Positions 26,681-35,958 are shown, counted from the stretch's first letter. The stretch is DNA of 64,000 nucleotides from Maledivibacter halophilus (GCF_900167445.1 NZ_FUZT01000008.1:186001-250000); one strand, 5' to 3'. Made by a program: numbers and translations. The notes: generated from the letters alone by a model not told the origin.

Positions 26681-27200
26681 TCTGTATTTGTGTGGCCTTA
26701 AGTAGCAATTCAAGACCTTTAGCTGACAGATATTCTGGTGTTGCAGGAATCATCACGCTGTCACAGGTTGCAAGGACGTTTAGTGTCATTAGACCAAGGG
26801 AAGGCATGGCATCTAATAGTACAAAGTCATAATCCGCTTTGATTTCATCTATAATAGTTTTAAGGATATATTCTCTACTCATTGCTGATACTAATTTAAT
26901 CTCAATATCCGATAGCAGTATACTGGCAGGCAGTACATCAACATCTTCTTTTGTAATAATGTACTCCTCTTTTTCTGGTAAATCTTCATCCATAATAATT
27001 TTCTTCATTAGATGATAGAGTGTTATTTCTAACTTATCTGGACTCTCTATTCCGAAACAATCCGTTAAGTTTGCCTGATTATCACAATCTACTACCAATA
27101 TCTTATACCCCATATTCTTTAATACTGTTGCTAGATTCCTACATGTGGTACTCTTTGTTGTTCCACATTTTTGACTTGCTATTGCTACTACTTTGCACAT
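26628..27200 (-). pseudogene. parA: ParA-family partition ATPase, truncated at the C-terminus
   Basis: The N-terminus is typical of ParA/Soj: deviant Walker A (IASQKCGTTKSTTCRNLA), Walker A' VDCDNQANLT and Walker B FVLLDAMPSLG. After about residue 170 (LELLLKATQIQ) the family sequence stops and 17 unrelated residues follow, giving 190 instead of the usual 255-275. The break coincides with the REP-like half-site of the Y1 transposase. Start ATG 27200 lies 9 bases after GGAG; a longer frame into the direct repeat upstream is not coding. ATP binding may survive but partition function is unlikely. Confidence 0.75.
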
Positions 27201-27252
27201 TTTTAAAACTCCTTTCATTCTAAAAATTTCATTATTTTCTTTTTCTTTAAAC

Positions 27253-27470
27253 GCAAAAAGACAGGATTTGATCGGTACAATCAAATCCTGTCTTCTATTT
27301 ATAACATGTCTACTTTTATTAGGTACGCACTGCAATGCAAATTTCAAGCTCTCCAATAGGCACTTTATTCTTAAAATCTCGCCCATTTTTCACAAACTTA
27401 AAATCCTTCAAATTCCTTGTAAATACAGCTATTTCATAGATTCTTTCCTTTGTATTCCTACAACGACCTC
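27253..27470 (-). repeat. Direct repeat DR1 (about 218 bp), with terminator and gene-end fragment
   Basis: About 95% identical to DR2 at 32029-32244, in the same orientation. On the minus strand it holds the last 49 codons of an unrecognised gene (pieces NTKERIYEIAVFTR and VPIGELEIC, stop at 27319) and a very strong terminator (15-bp perfect stem, 27259-27294, then TTTTT). Weaker similarity continues to about 27229. Together the two copies bracket the resistance block. The gap 27201-27568 holds only this repeat and the terminator at 27521. Confidence 0.85.
27254..27294 (-). terminator. Strong intrinsic terminator inside DR1
   Basis: A perfect 15-bp stem (AAGACAGGATTTGAT with its complement) and 6-base loop is followed by TTTTTGC on the minus strand. 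A nearly identical hairpin, with one base lost at its edge, is in DR2. Confidence 0.9.
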
Positions 27471-27520
27471 TACATGTGTCTTGGTACAATGATGATATTA
27501 ATATACATAAATATTAGAAT

Positions 27521-27547
27521 AGACCCCCTATAAAATTTATAGGGTCT
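27521..27547 (-). terminator. Terminator-like hairpin after the AraC/GyrI gene
   Basis: AGACCC pairs with GGGTCT and CTATAAA with TTTATAG within 27 bases, with a short T-poor tail on the minus strand. It lies 22 bases past the stop of the AraC-type gene. Confidence 0.6.
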
Positions 27548-27568
27548 GAAGTAGGTCTCATTAAACTT

Positions 27569-28444
27569 CTATTTCTTTTTGACAACAGGTATCCATATTT
27601 CACTTCTAAAAGTTGGTGAAGTTGTATCATGATTTTCGTTCCACAAAATTTCTGGTCCTTCTGTTTGTTCATAGTTTGACGTCGGAAACCATTCCGAGTA
27701 AATGCGTCCCCAGACATTCTGAAGTGTATCAGGAAACGATCCCACTGATTCAAATATAGCCCATGTTGAAGCAGAAACTTTAAGTTGTATTAAGTTATCT
27801 CGACAATCGCTAGTTGTTGCCACTCCTATATAATGATCCAGTCCTCCTTTTTCCTCCATTCGCCCTTCCGAAAAGTTTGTAGATGCTTGAATCAATCCTA
27901 AGGGCTCCACATTAGAAAGCTCCTTAAGTTTACTTATCCTTTCATCACCCAAACTTTTCCACATTTTAGTAATCTCTGGATTCACTCCATTGAAAATAAT
28001 AGGCACCCTTTTCCTAATACCGACTATGCTAAATGCTTCTTTTTCTTCGATTCGATAGTTCATTTCATTACCTCCCTTTATTGATAATTGAAAAGTCATT
28101 GGTGGGTATGCTTTTAGTAACTCTCCATTAGTTCTGGCTATTGTTGGTGTGACACCATGCATACTTTGAAATGCTCTTGTAAAAGAATCAGGAGAACTAT
28201 ATCCATATTTAATGGCGACATCAATTACCCTTATGTTGCTATTAATAATCTCAAAAGCTGCAAGGGTCAATCGTCTTCGGCGAATATATTCGGACAAAGT
28301 AACACCAGCAAGGAAAGAAAACATCCTTTGGAAATGGTACTGGGAACATAAAGCTACCTTAGCAACTTCTTTTAGGTCAATATTATACGTAAGATTTTTT
28401 TCAATATAGCTTAGTGCTTCATTCATTCTTTTAAGCGAATCCAT
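27569..28444 (-). CDS. AraC-family regulator with GyrI-like effector domain
   Basis: This 291-residue protein has two AraC HTH motifs in residues 1-110 ([37 protein letters not shown]) and a GyrI/Rob-type small-molecule-binding domain at about 125-291 ending EIWIPV. Such proteins activate drug-response genes. The ATG at 28444 is 8 bases from GGAGG; an ATG two codons upstream lies too close. It is the last gene of the resistance block and may regulate it. Two partial AraC copies in the same block (31377-31778 and 28730-28790) show past duplication and deletion. Confidence 0.85.
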   Translation of the reverse strand: MDSLKRMNEALSYIEKNLTYNIDLKEVAKVALCSQYHFQRMFSFLAGVTLSEYIRRRRLTLAAFEIINSNIRVIDVAIKYGYSSPDSFTRAFQSMHGVTPTIARTNGELLKAYPPMTFQLSIKGGNEMNYRIEEKEAFSIVGIRKRVPIIFNGVNPEITKMWKSLGDERISKLKELSNVEPLGLIQASTNFSEGRMEEKGGLDHYIGVATTSDCRDNLIQLKVSASTWAIFESVGSFPDTLQNVWGRIYSEWFPTSNYEQTEGPEILWNENHDTTSPTFRSEIWIPVVKKK

Positions 28445-28559
28445 CTGCATGACCTCCTCTCATCAATAGAATAGCATAAGTTAAATCTATCTGCCCTACA
28501 TCTCTCGCACAGTAATGTAGGGTTAAAGTGGTCTTTCAGTTTTAAATGAAATTATACTA

Positions 28560-28790
28560 TCAATTATTCTTTTCAAGGTTTAATTGCCATGAGACACCAA
28601 ATTGATCATCGAACCAGCCAAACTTTTCACTAAAAGGATACTCTGCCAAAGGCATGTGAACATGCCCATTTTTAGATAGCTTCTCAAAGTATTGATTTGT
28701 TTCTTCTTTGTTACTATTTATTAAGTTCAAAAGCTGTAAGTGTAAGTCGTCTACGTCGAATGTGCTCCGATAGCGTAACACTAGGAGGTC
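28560..28790 (-). pseudogene. Scar joining an AraC fragment to a PhnB/VOC-type C-terminus
   Basis: The 5' part encodes, in one frame, a piece of an AraC HTH ([20 protein letters not shown]). After a frame change the 3' part encodes NQYFEKLSKNGHVHMPLAEY and FGWFDDQFGVSWQLNL, the end of a PhnB-like VOC protein. A 73-codon frame spans the joint but starts out of the AraC frame and is not a plausible gene. It looks like a deletion junction. Confidence 0.65.
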
Positions 28791-28834
28791 TAATTATTGT
28801 AAATATCACAATATATACAGCTATATATCATTTA

Positions 28835-29659
28835 TCATAAATATCTTTGTCTTTTTATTTCATAAAGCATTATCGATGCAGCGCAAGAAACATTTAGAGA
28901 GGATGCAACTCCATCTATTGGAATCTCAGTCATTACGTCACATATATCTTTATAATTCCTATTAAGCCCAACTGTTTCATTTCCCAAAAGTAATATTGTA
29001 GGTTTTGAAAAATCACATTGATTAATTGCTTTGTCTCCACTAGCACTGGTTCCAACAACTTGTAAATCTAGATAATGTTCTTTTAAGTCTTGAATCCAAT
29101 TGTATACTTCTTTATATGAGGATAGCCTTAAAGTTGGAAGACTAAAAATTGTACCCACAGATGAGATTATTGTTTTTGGATCAAATAAATCGACAGCGTG
29201 ACCGGTCATTATTAATCCATTACAATTAAGTGAATCACAAGAACGAATTAGTGTTCCTAAATTTCCTCTGTTAGATGGTCTATCAATAACAACAATTAAT
29301 GGATTTTTATCTAACTTTATTCTTGAAAAACTGTCTTCTTTCATTTTTACAATTGCAAGTAATTCTGAGGTGTCTTCTTTTCCACTTAATTTGTCCATTA
29401 GATTTTGTGATAACTCATACAATGTGTCTGTATTCACGTTATCTAGGATTTCTCGTGCCCAATCTGATAATCTTTTTTCTCTTGAATATAGAAAAGAACT
29501 TATATCCCAACCATTCCTGATTGCCTCTTTTATATTCCGTACACCTTCTACAAAAAATTTTCTATGCTTGTACCTTTTATTACGATTTCTTTTAATCACT
29601 TCAAAATGTTGAAAATTATTGTCTTCTTTTATTACCCTTATTACTTTTTTTTTAACCAT
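28835..29659 (-). CDS. aviRb: SpoU/TrmH-type 23S rRNA 2'-O-methyltransferase (AviRb-like)
   Basis: This 274-residue protein has an N-terminal L30e-like substrate-binding part and a SPOUT (knotted) domain with the three family motifs: NRGNLGTLIRSCDS, LLLGNETVGL and IPIDGVASSLNVSCAASIML. AviRb of avilamycin producers is of this type and methylates the ribose of U2479 in 23S rRNA. The name rests mainly on the neighbouring AviRa homologue; thiostrepton-resistance-type or housekeeping specificity cannot be excluded from sequence alone. Start ATG 29659 follows GGGAG by about 10 bases. Co-directional with 29687-30412, 27 bases apart. Confidence 0.75.
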   Translation of the reverse strand: MVKKKVIRVIKEDNNFQHFEVIKRNRNKRYKHRKFFVEGVRNIKEAIRNGWDISSFLYSREKRLSDWAREILDNVNTDTLYELSQNLMDKLSGKEDTSELLAIVKMKEDSFSRIKLDKNPLIVVIDRPSNRGNLGTLIRSCDSLNCNGLIMTGHAVDLFDPKTIISSVGTIFSLPTLRLSSYKEVYNWIQDLKEHYLDLQVVGTSASGDKAINQCDFSKPTILLLGNETVGLNRNYKDICDVMTEIPIDGVASSLNVSCAASIMLYEIKRQRYL

Positions 29660-29686
29660 TAATTATCAACTCCCTATAAAACCATT

Positions 29687-30412
29687 TCAATAAAGTGGTT
29701 CAAAAAACGCAATCTGACGTTTACCCAATTTAAAGTATTGAGTACGTTCAAATGACTTATGTTTTAGTTTTGACTTTTTATCAGCTATTATAACCAACAC
29801 AGATCGTTTTTTATCAAGTGCATTATAACTATTCTCAAATAGATTTTGTATTGGGTCCTTCCTACCGCCTCGCCAATCAACAATAATTCCATAGGGAATA
29901 TCTGTAATAATAATGTTAACTCCTTTAATAGGAAAGTCACTCAAATCTGCAATATCTCTTTGCATGCACACAATCTTTATGGCTTCTTTTTTTATTAATG
30001 TTTCTAAATAATCGACACTTTTTAGGGCCTGCATATGAGATTCTTTTCCGAAAGCTTTTATATATCCTTTAATTTCTTCTTTTCTTCTATCCAGTCCTTT
30101 CTTTGAAAGCAAGGAGAGGTTTTTTTTAGCTATTTCTAATACCTTATCATCATAGTCCGTTGCTATAAGTTCAGAAATCAGATCATGATATAAAAAACCA
30201 ATAGTTGTAAGCAAAAAACCTCCCCCACAACATGGATCATATATTTTAAATGGTCCATGAGCTCCTTTTTTTTCAAGAATATCAAAGGAGCGCTGAATAA
30301 CCTCACTTGCTAATCGAACAGGAAAAGCTGTTGTATTTGCTGCATAATATAGAACACGACCACTTGAAAAATCACTATAATCTCTTTTATTTGTTTCAAA
30401 TTTATACTTCAT
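29687..30412 (-). CDS. aviRa: 23S rRNA guanosine methyltransferase, AviRa family
   Basis: This 241-residue SAM-dependent methyltransferase closely follows AviRa: AFPVRLASEVIQRSF, the SAM loop DPCCGGGFLLTTIGFL, ATDYDDKVLEIAKKNL and the TDIPYG catalytic motif. AviRa methylates G2535 of 23S rRNA and gives resistance to orthosomycins (avilamycin, evernimicin). Length equals the family. The ATG at 30412 overlaps the stop of the kinase gene by 11 bases, so kinase, AviRa and AviRb form one operon. Recognised from memory of the producer protein; the match covers the whole chain. Confidence 0.85.
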   Translation of the reverse strand: MKYKFETNKRDYSDFSSGRVLYYAANTTAFPVRLASEVIQRSFDILEKKGAHGPFKIYDPCCGGGFLLTTIGFLYHDLISELIATDYDDKVLEIAKKNLSLLSKKGLDRRKEEIKGYIKAFGKESHMQALKSVDYLETLIKKEAIKIVCMQRDIADLSDFPIKGVNIIITDIPYGIIVDWRGGRKDPIQNLFENSYNALDKKRSVLVIIADKKSKLKHKSFERTQYFKLGKRQIAFFEPLY

Positions 30413-31328
30413 TCAGTAAAGTCACCACTTTTGCTCTAATATAATCATAGCTGGGCTTTGCTTCTTGTTTCGCATAAAAACGTAGACCATCTACTGCTTT
30501 GAATAACATATGACAATGTAGCCTTTCTTCAAAATTCATTATGTCTTTTCCAGATTCTAACCATAAATTACGTACCTTTTGAGGAAATTCTAAGTGAGGT
30601 GCCCAAAAATGTAGCCCTGCAAGGTCAAACATAAAATCCCCATACATTGCAAGTTCCCAATCAACGATTCCAGTAACTTCTTTTTCATTAGAAAGCATAT
30701 TTCCTAAATGAAAATCTCCATGAACAAGGTGGGGGGTACTTGGAGAATGTTTGGCCAGTTCCATCATAGCTAAATACCCTTCCTCAAATAAAGATTTTTC
30801 TAAAAAACTTGTTTCATAAAGCCTTGTCCAATCTTTATAAAACCCCTCCTGTTCTTCTGTGAAAAATGATGCCAATGCTTCCTCCCATGATTTATAAGAA
30901 GCAAAACCATAAGGAGATATCCAACCGTATCCTTGAGATGAATCTACTTTAATATAACTCATATTTGTAAAATGTTTAGCTACATCATTCAAAATGATTT
31001 TTTGCTCCGAGCCTGAACAAGAGCTTATAGGTTTACCTTTAGCCTTTTTACTTATACAGAAAAAAATTTCATCAATTTTTCCTAGCTTTACCACTGCTGG
31101 AATAGGTATTTGTCCTCCATATATTCTATACATATAGTTAGCTTTAATAAAACTTTCATTATTATTCCTAAAATGCACGATATAAGGCTGATCTTTCACA
31201 ATAAAACTAAACACTTTACTTAATTCTCCCATTTCAATATGTGAAACATTTCTGACAGCCTCGTCAAATATTCTATTTAAAACTTCTTTAGCTTGATTAG
31301 TATTCATATATAATTTAAATGATTTCAT
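30402..31328 (-). CDS. APH-superfamily phosphotransferase (hygromycin B kinase-like)
   Basis: This 308-residue protein has the kinase core of antibiotic phosphotransferases: catalytic loop LVHGDFHLGNML and metal-binding GIVDWELAMYGDFMFDLAGL. It resembles the hygromycin B/aminoglycoside phosphotransferase branch more than choline kinases; the exact substrate is not clear. The ATG at 31328 is 9 bases after GGAG; a TTG-ATG pair just upstream is possible. First enzyme of the kinase-AviRa-AviRb operon. Location between direct repeats with AraC genes supports a resistance role. Confidence 0.75.
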   Translation of the reverse strand: MKSFKLYMNTNQAKEVLNRIFDEAVRNVSHIEMGELSKVFSFIVKDQPYIVHFRNNNESFIKANYMYRIYGGQIPIPAVVKLGKIDEIFFCISKKAKGKPISSCSGSEQKIILNDVAKHFTNMSYIKVDSSQGYGWISPYGFASYKSWEEALASFFTEEQEGFYKDWTRLYETSFLEKSLFEEGYLAMMELAKHSPSTPHLVHGDFHLGNMLSNEKEVTGIVDWELAMYGDFMFDLAGLHFWAPHLEFPQKVRNLWLESGKDIMNFEERLHCHMLFKAVDGLRFYAKQEAKPSYDYIRAKVVTLLNEV

Positions 31329-31376
31329 TAGCATCAACTCCTAAATATGTTATACGTCATTATCTTCTTAAATATG

Positions 31377-31778
31377 CTAATCCCTTTGATCTAAATAAAC
31401 ATCCTCATCATACTCTGACAAGTGAAAGGTCATTCGTGAATAGAATTTTAACCTGTGACCATAATTTCTTGCTTCCGTCGGTGTAACCCCATGGTAATCT
31501 TGAAAAGCTCTTGTAAAAGAGTCTGGTGAACGGTATCCACATTTAAAAGCAATATCATAGATCCTCATATCGCAATTACTAAGTTCAAATGCTGCAAGCG
31601 TTAGCCGTCTGCGACGAATATATTCCGTAAGTGTGATTCCTGTAATAATGGAAAACATTCTTTTAAAATAGCCTGCTGAGCAAGAAACTAGCCTCTCAAC
31701 TTCTTTGAAATCAATACTATACATAAGATTTTCTTCAATATAGTCTAAAGAACCATTTAACTTTTCTAATATATCCAT
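31377..31778 (-). CDS. AraC-family HTH protein without effector domain (truncated)
   Basis: The 133 residues cover the two AraC HTH motifs ([37 protein letters not shown]) and then end after FHLSEYDEDVYLDQRD. The related protein at 27569-28444 continues for another 165 residues with a GyrI-like domain, so this copy has lost its effector part. The ATG at 31778 follows AGGAGG by 8 bases. It lies directly upstream of the kinase gene and could still bind DNA, perhaps as a constitutive activator. Confidence 0.8.
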   Translation of the reverse strand: MDILEKLNGSLDYIEENLMYSIDFKEVERLVSCSAGYFKRMFSIITGITLTEYIRRRRLTLAAFELSNCDMRIYDIAFKCGYRSPDSFTRAFQDYHGVTPTEARNYGHRLKFYSRMTFHLSEYDEDVYLDQRD

Positions 31779-32028
31779 GTTATATGACCTCCTTTTAATC
31801 AATAAGATAGCATAAATTAAAAGAATCCTTCCGACACTTCTTGCACAATTTTGCAGGATTATTTTCTTAAAATTGAAAAAATATTTTCATATAAAGTTTC
31901 TAGTTCTGTTTCTGTCTTTTATTTGTTGTACCTATTATTTAAAATTTGATGTGAAATGAAATATGTAGATTGCCAAGTAAAATTAACCTCTTTCTTGATT
32001 AATTTTCATTATTTCTTTTCTTGAAATG

Positions 32029-32244
32029 CAAAAAACAGGATTTGATCGGCATAATCAAATCCTGTCTTCTATTTATAACATGTCTACTTTTATTAGGTAC
32101 GCACTGCACTGCAAATTTCAAGCTCTCCAATAGGCACTTTATTCTTAAAATCTCACCCATTTTTCACAAACTTAAAATCCTTCAAAGCCCTTGTAAATAC
32201 AGCTATTTCATAGATTCTTTCCTTTGTATTCCTACAACGACCTC
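32029..32244 (-). repeat. Direct repeat DR2 (about 216 bp)
   Basis: Same orientation and about 95% identity to DR1 (27253-27470), including the terminator hairpin and the 3' end of the same unrecognised gene (stop at 32093). In DR1 it is followed by parA; here the sequence after it only faintly resembles the parA leader. DR1 and DR2 enclose about 4.6 kb with the resistance genes. The rest of 31779-32592 holds no gene. Confidence 0.85.
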
Positions 32245-32494
32245 CACGTGAGGAGTATGTGGTAATATTTTTTAAAAATATAGTAATTTATAATATGATT
32301 CAAAAGCATAATATAAATCACTGGAAATAATTAATTTACATACTATAATTAATCAACTTCCAGTTATATAAATAATAAGTATCTACCATATTCAAAACAA
32401 ACTCGTCATCTCTTTTTTAAATTCAATTCATTACATATTATATTTTATATAGATTTTTCAAAAGTACTTTGTTTTTTCTATCTTTTTAGAAAAC

Positions 32495-32517
32495 AAAAAA
32501 GTAAACCTTAGGTCTAC
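32495..32517 (-). terminator. Terminator after the VirB4-N-like gene
   Basis: On the minus strand GTAGACC pairs with GGTTTAC (one G-U pair, loop TAA), followed by TTTTTT. It lies 76 bases after the stop of 32593-33267 and would separate the transfer operon from cargo 1. Confidence 0.7.
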
Positions 32518-32592
32518 TGTACGTTGACTAACATAATAATTTTACCATACTTATCCGATGAATTCATCATACTAACTCCAAAATATTACAAA

Positions 32593-33267
32593 TTATGTTT
32601 GAATTCTCGTTATTGTCCTATCATATTCAACATCCTCCAAATGTACATAAGCAGGATTATTGATAAGGTTACAAAGCCTTATAATCTCCTGCTCATTTAG
32701 AATACTTACATCTATATTTACACTATTAAACTTTTCCTTTAAAACATTACATCTTTTATATAAATCACCTTCATTATTTTCTGAATCCCAAACCATTAAA
32801 TAGAATTGTCTTTCCACCACTTCCCCTGACAAGGCATATTCACTCATAGAAAGAATTTCATTTCTTAATAAATTTTTTCTAATCCTATCATTAGTACTAG
32901 CAATTAAGCTCATAAAATTATTAGTTACATTTGATATGTCCACTGGTCTTGATACTGCTATAAATTTGAAAGGCTCACGTTCACTAGACAGCTCTGCTGT
33001 TAGACTTTTTGATAGCTGTTCCTTTTCTCTTTGACTTAGAAGCTCTATGCTAATGGGGTTTATCTTTATATACATAATGATTTGTCCATCTAAGGTATAG
33101 AGATATTTGTCTCTAATATCTTTAACATTAATGAATTCATTAGCTGTTATTTGGGATCTGCTAAGCTGCCGAGCTTTCTTTTTCTTATTACTTCTTTTCA
33201 TAATCAATGCTACTATTCCTATAATTATACATACTATTATTATCACAATTAATATAATAGGCTTCAT
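32593..33267 (-). CDS. Membrane protein resembling the N-terminal part of VirB4/TraC (conjugation)
   Basis: This 224-residue protein has one N-terminal transmembrane segment (about 3-24), a basic linker (KRSNKKKKAR) and a domain like the N-terminal TraC/TrsD region of conjugation ATPases (YTLDGQIIMYIKINPISIEL, REPFKFIAVSRPVDIS). It lacks a P-loop. The start ATG 33267 follows GGAGGT. In the element without cargo it would lie directly before virB4, which suggests the two work together at the channel base. Confidence 0.65.
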   Translation of the reverse strand: MKPIILIVIIIVCIIIGIVALIMKRSNKKKKARQLSRSQITANEFINVKDIRDKYLYTLDGQIIMYIKINPISIELLSQREKEQLSKSLTAELSSEREPFKFIAVSRPVDISNVTNNFMSLIASTNDRIRKNLLRNEILSMSEYALSGEVVERQFYLMVWDSENNEGDLYKRCNVLKEKFNSVNIDVSILNEQEIIRLCNLINNPAYVHLEDVEYDRTITRIQT

Positions 33268-33279
33268 TCTACAACCTCC

Positions 33280-35145
33280 CTATTTGGGTCCAATGTGCCA
33301 GTCTTCATATACATTTCCTTGAATGTCCACATAATCATCTACATTTATTGATAGCATTCCATCTGGTGTCCATAAATCTATGATTTGTCCATATACTCTA
33401 TATTCTGAATCAGGAAACCATAATGGTGTAAAATGAACTCTGCTGTTATAGGTAGAATATTTGTTATTCTTTAGCTCAAATATAGCTGAATAATTTCCTG
33501 AGGTCTTTTCCATTAATCTTAAGTATTCTTCGTAGTTAAATTCTGGATAGTAGGTTAATACGTTTTGAACCCCTGTTACATGGCTATTAGGTGTATCTAA
33601 GCTCATATTTGCTGATACCTCAATATTGATTCCATATCCCGATTTCATTTTCTTACCTACTGCTGTAGGCGCCTTTGTATCAGGTGTAGCTGTCATTTCT
33701 CCTGTTAATGATATGCTATAGCTTTCATACTCATATTCCCAGTCACCCTTATCAACCCATTTTCCTCCTCCTTGTCCATTGGATACAAATACCCAGTTTG
33801 GTTCCCAATAGCAATCCCACTCTCCCCAGTTAGCAGAGCTTTTCTGTGCTTTGTTTGGCAGCTGAGGTACTATATATCCACTAGGCTTCATATCATTAGC
33901 TGTAGGATTTGGTGGTACCTTTTCCTCTAGGTCTACTACCTTTGCTGTAATAGTCTTACTTCTTGTTTTTCCATCTATTTTTGCTGAGCTATTGCCTGTT
34001 ACATCTACTGTGATTTCTACATCTTTAGGAGTGGAAGGTGTACGCCATTTTATAAATACCAGCTGACTACCACCACCTGGTATTGTTACGGATTTTGTTG
34101 TTGTCTGTCCATTTGCATTAAACTTTATATAGGCTTTATCATGGGGTGTTATTCTTCCACTGCTAGCATATATCCTTACTGAGGTTATAACATCTGTATT
34201 AACCCTATACTCTGTATCATAGGTAATATCGTTTTCTATTGTGTTGTTACCATTGGCTTTAAGCATTCTCATACCCCAGCCGCCACCATTTATTATCCTA
34301 TCTTCATTCCACTTAACACCATCTGGCAAGGCTGATACAACGGGATAACCAAACCAGCTTTCCTCTAATATTATTGAGTTAGGAAGGTCTGAATGAGTCA
34401 TTGCTGCAATATATTGTCCATCTTTACCATACTTGAAATCAAAATACCCTAGCTTTTGAGCTAGAGCATATTCTGTGGCTGTAAATGCTAGTTTGGTTTG
34501 TCTATCCTTTAGGTAGGCTATTGTCACGGGTTCATAAATAATTACCCAAGGTACTTTGTTTTGATATTTACCATCTACCTTTATAGGTAATATTTCATTA
34601 GGTTGATATTTTTTTGTTACTCCTTCTATAGTGAATTTTATATTTGAAACTAATTCTTCTCTTGATATGCCTTTTTGCTCTGCAAAATTATTAATTAAAG
34701 TGTTTAGAGTAGCTGTATCTCCAAAGTAGGATTTAACTGAATTAATATTACCACCATTGGTAATTGGTATCGGTGGTGGATTGTCTGTTATATATTCAGT
34801 AATAACACTTGGCGTTAATGTAGCACCATTTAGATAATCTACTTTGCTATTAACCGTCCCAATGACATTACTAGGTAATGTAAAATGAGAAGGTTTAATA
34901 TATATAGGACTGTTACCGATCATCATAAAATTACTATCTAAAGAACTATACTTATCAGCATTGTCACTTAAACCAACAAACACTGATACCTTATACATGT
35001 ATTCACTTCCTCTATAATATCCCTTATCAGATACAGAACCAGTAGTATCTCCTGAACCTGTATCTGCATTATCCTCTGCAAATACCGTTATTTGGATTAA
35101 TGCAATTACAATAATTAATACAAAGATTATAGGTTTCTTAAACAT
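33280..35145 (-). CDS. Large secreted surface protein of the transfer operon
   Basis: This 621-residue protein has a clear signal peptide (about 1-23, ending ITVFA) and an extracellular beta-rich body with many Gly/Asn/Thr residues, including an Ig-like stretch (about 340-400) and Trp-rich blocks (WDCYWEPNW). No anchor is seen. It may belong to the family listed as Athe_2463-domain proteins that accompany such conjugation operons, but I am not certain. Placed between the TraC-N-like gene and a Lys/Glu-rich exported protein; probably part of the mating apparatus outside the membrane. A terminator-like hairpin lies before its start. Confidence 0.6.
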   Translation of the reverse strand: MFKKPIIFVLIIVIALIQITVFAEDNADTGSGDTTGSVSDKGYYRGSEYMYKVSVFVGLSDNADKYSSLDSNFMMIGNSPIYIKPSHFTLPSNVIGTVNSKVDYLNGATLTPSVITEYITDNPPPIPITNGGNINSVKSYFGDTATLNTLINNFAEQKGISREELVSNIKFTIEGVTKKYQPNEILPIKVDGKYQNKVPWVIIYEPVTIAYLKDRQTKLAFTATEYALAQKLGYFDFKYGKDGQYIAAMTHSDLPNSIILEESWFGYPVVSALPDGVKWNEDRIINGGGWGMRMLKANGNNTIENDITYDTEYRVNTDVITSVRIYASSGRITPHDKAYIKFNANGQTTTKSVTIPGGGSQLVFIKWRTPSTPKDVEITVDVTGNSSAKIDGKTRSKTITAKVVDLEEKVPPNPTANDMKPSGYIVPQLPNKAQKSSANWGEWDCYWEPNWVFVSNGQGGGKWVDKGDWEYEYESYSISLTGEMTATPDTKAPTAVGKKMKSGYGINIEVSANMSLDTPNSHVTGVQNVLTYYPEFNYEEYLRLMEKTSGNYSAIFELKNNKYSTYNSRVHFTPLWFPDSEYRVYGQIIDLWTPDGMLSINVDDYVDIQGNVYEDWHIGPK

Positions 35146-35173
35146 ATTTTAAATCACACTCCCTATATTTGCA

Positions 35174-35206
35174 TAAAAAAAAGATAGCTTCAATTAAGAA
35201 ACTACC
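35174..35206 (-). terminator. Intrinsic terminator or attenuator before the secreted-protein gene
   Basis: GGTAGTTTC pairs with GAAGCTATC (two G-U pairs), followed on the minus strand by TTTTTTTT. The ribosome binding site of 33280-35145 starts about 14 bases later. Confidence 0.7.
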
Positions 35207-35230
35207 TTAAGTTATAATTATTAGCTGTTT

Positions 35231-35860
35231 TTAAAATTTATCACCTTGTCCAGCAGGTACTCCATCTTCATAATAGTCTGATCCCTGCATTTCGCCTCTT
35301 TTTCCATTATTAGGCATTGTATCTATAGGTTGTTTAAATGGATTTTCTGAATCTGGTACTAAGCTCCCACCATCATTATCATTAGTAGCTGCTGGCTTTG
35401 ACTCTCCTTTTGTTTCTTCTTCCACTGGTTCAGTTGCTTGATTATTAGATTGAACTGGCTTATTTTCTTTATTCTCTGCTTGAACAGATTCTTCTTTTTC
35501 AGGCTGTTTTTTAGTATTTTCAGCAGCTTGCTTTTGTACAGCTTCTTCTTTGTCCTGTGATGAAGTCACTTTATCCTCTTTAGCATCATTGTCAACATTC
35601 TTTACTTCTTTCTTTATACTTGGAGCCTCTTTTGGATCTTCCGCAGCTTTTACTTCTATAGGCTTATCCTTATTTATTTTCTTCTCTTTCGGCTCTTCTA
35701 TATCCACTTTAACATCCTTTTGCTCATCCTGTGTTTTATCTATAACATCAGTAGCTTTATTACTGCCATTAAGATTATTTACTATCATTGCTCCTACACC
35801 TATACATGCCACTATCAATACAGCTATTATTATATTTGTTTTAAGTTTTTGATTTCTCAT
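35231..35860 (-). CDS. Membrane-anchored low-complexity protein (DUF6550-like)
   Basis: This 209-residue protein has one transmembrane segment (about 10-28) followed by a long Lys/Glu/Asp/Gln-rich extracellular region and a conserved-looking end (GGSLVPDSENPF, MQGSDYYEDGVP). The composition suggests an extended stalk crossing the cell wall. Similar small proteins accompany Tad-type conjugation operons. Start ATG follows GGAGG by 8 bases. Precise function unknown. Confidence 0.6.
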   Translation of the reverse strand: MRNQKLKTNIIIAVLIVACIGVGAMIVNNLNGSNKATDVIDKTQDEQKDVKVDIEEPKEKKINKDKPIEVKAAEDPKEAPSIKKEVKNVDNDAKEDKVTSSQDKEEAVQKQAAENTKKQPEKEESVQAENKENKPVQSNNQATEPVEEETKGESKPAATNDNDGGSLVPDSENPFKQPIDTMPNNGKRGEMQGSDYYEDGVPAGQGDKF

Positions 35861-35958
35861 TTCCCTACCTCCTTGATTTTGACAAGTGAGTGTTTTATGC
35901 TCTTGTTAAAAAGTAAACATATTTTCTCTGTATTGTCAAGTTTTTGTATAAAATCTCA

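Noticed and set aside
27201..27386. Longer start for ParA
   Set aside because: The extension reads through a 15-bp terminator stem in DR1; the ATG at 27200 has a ribosome site and begins the family's N-terminus.
28560..28781. 73-codon frame as an intact gene
   Set aside because: It fuses an out-of-frame AraC piece to the end of a VOC protein and has no plausible start, so it is listed as a scar.
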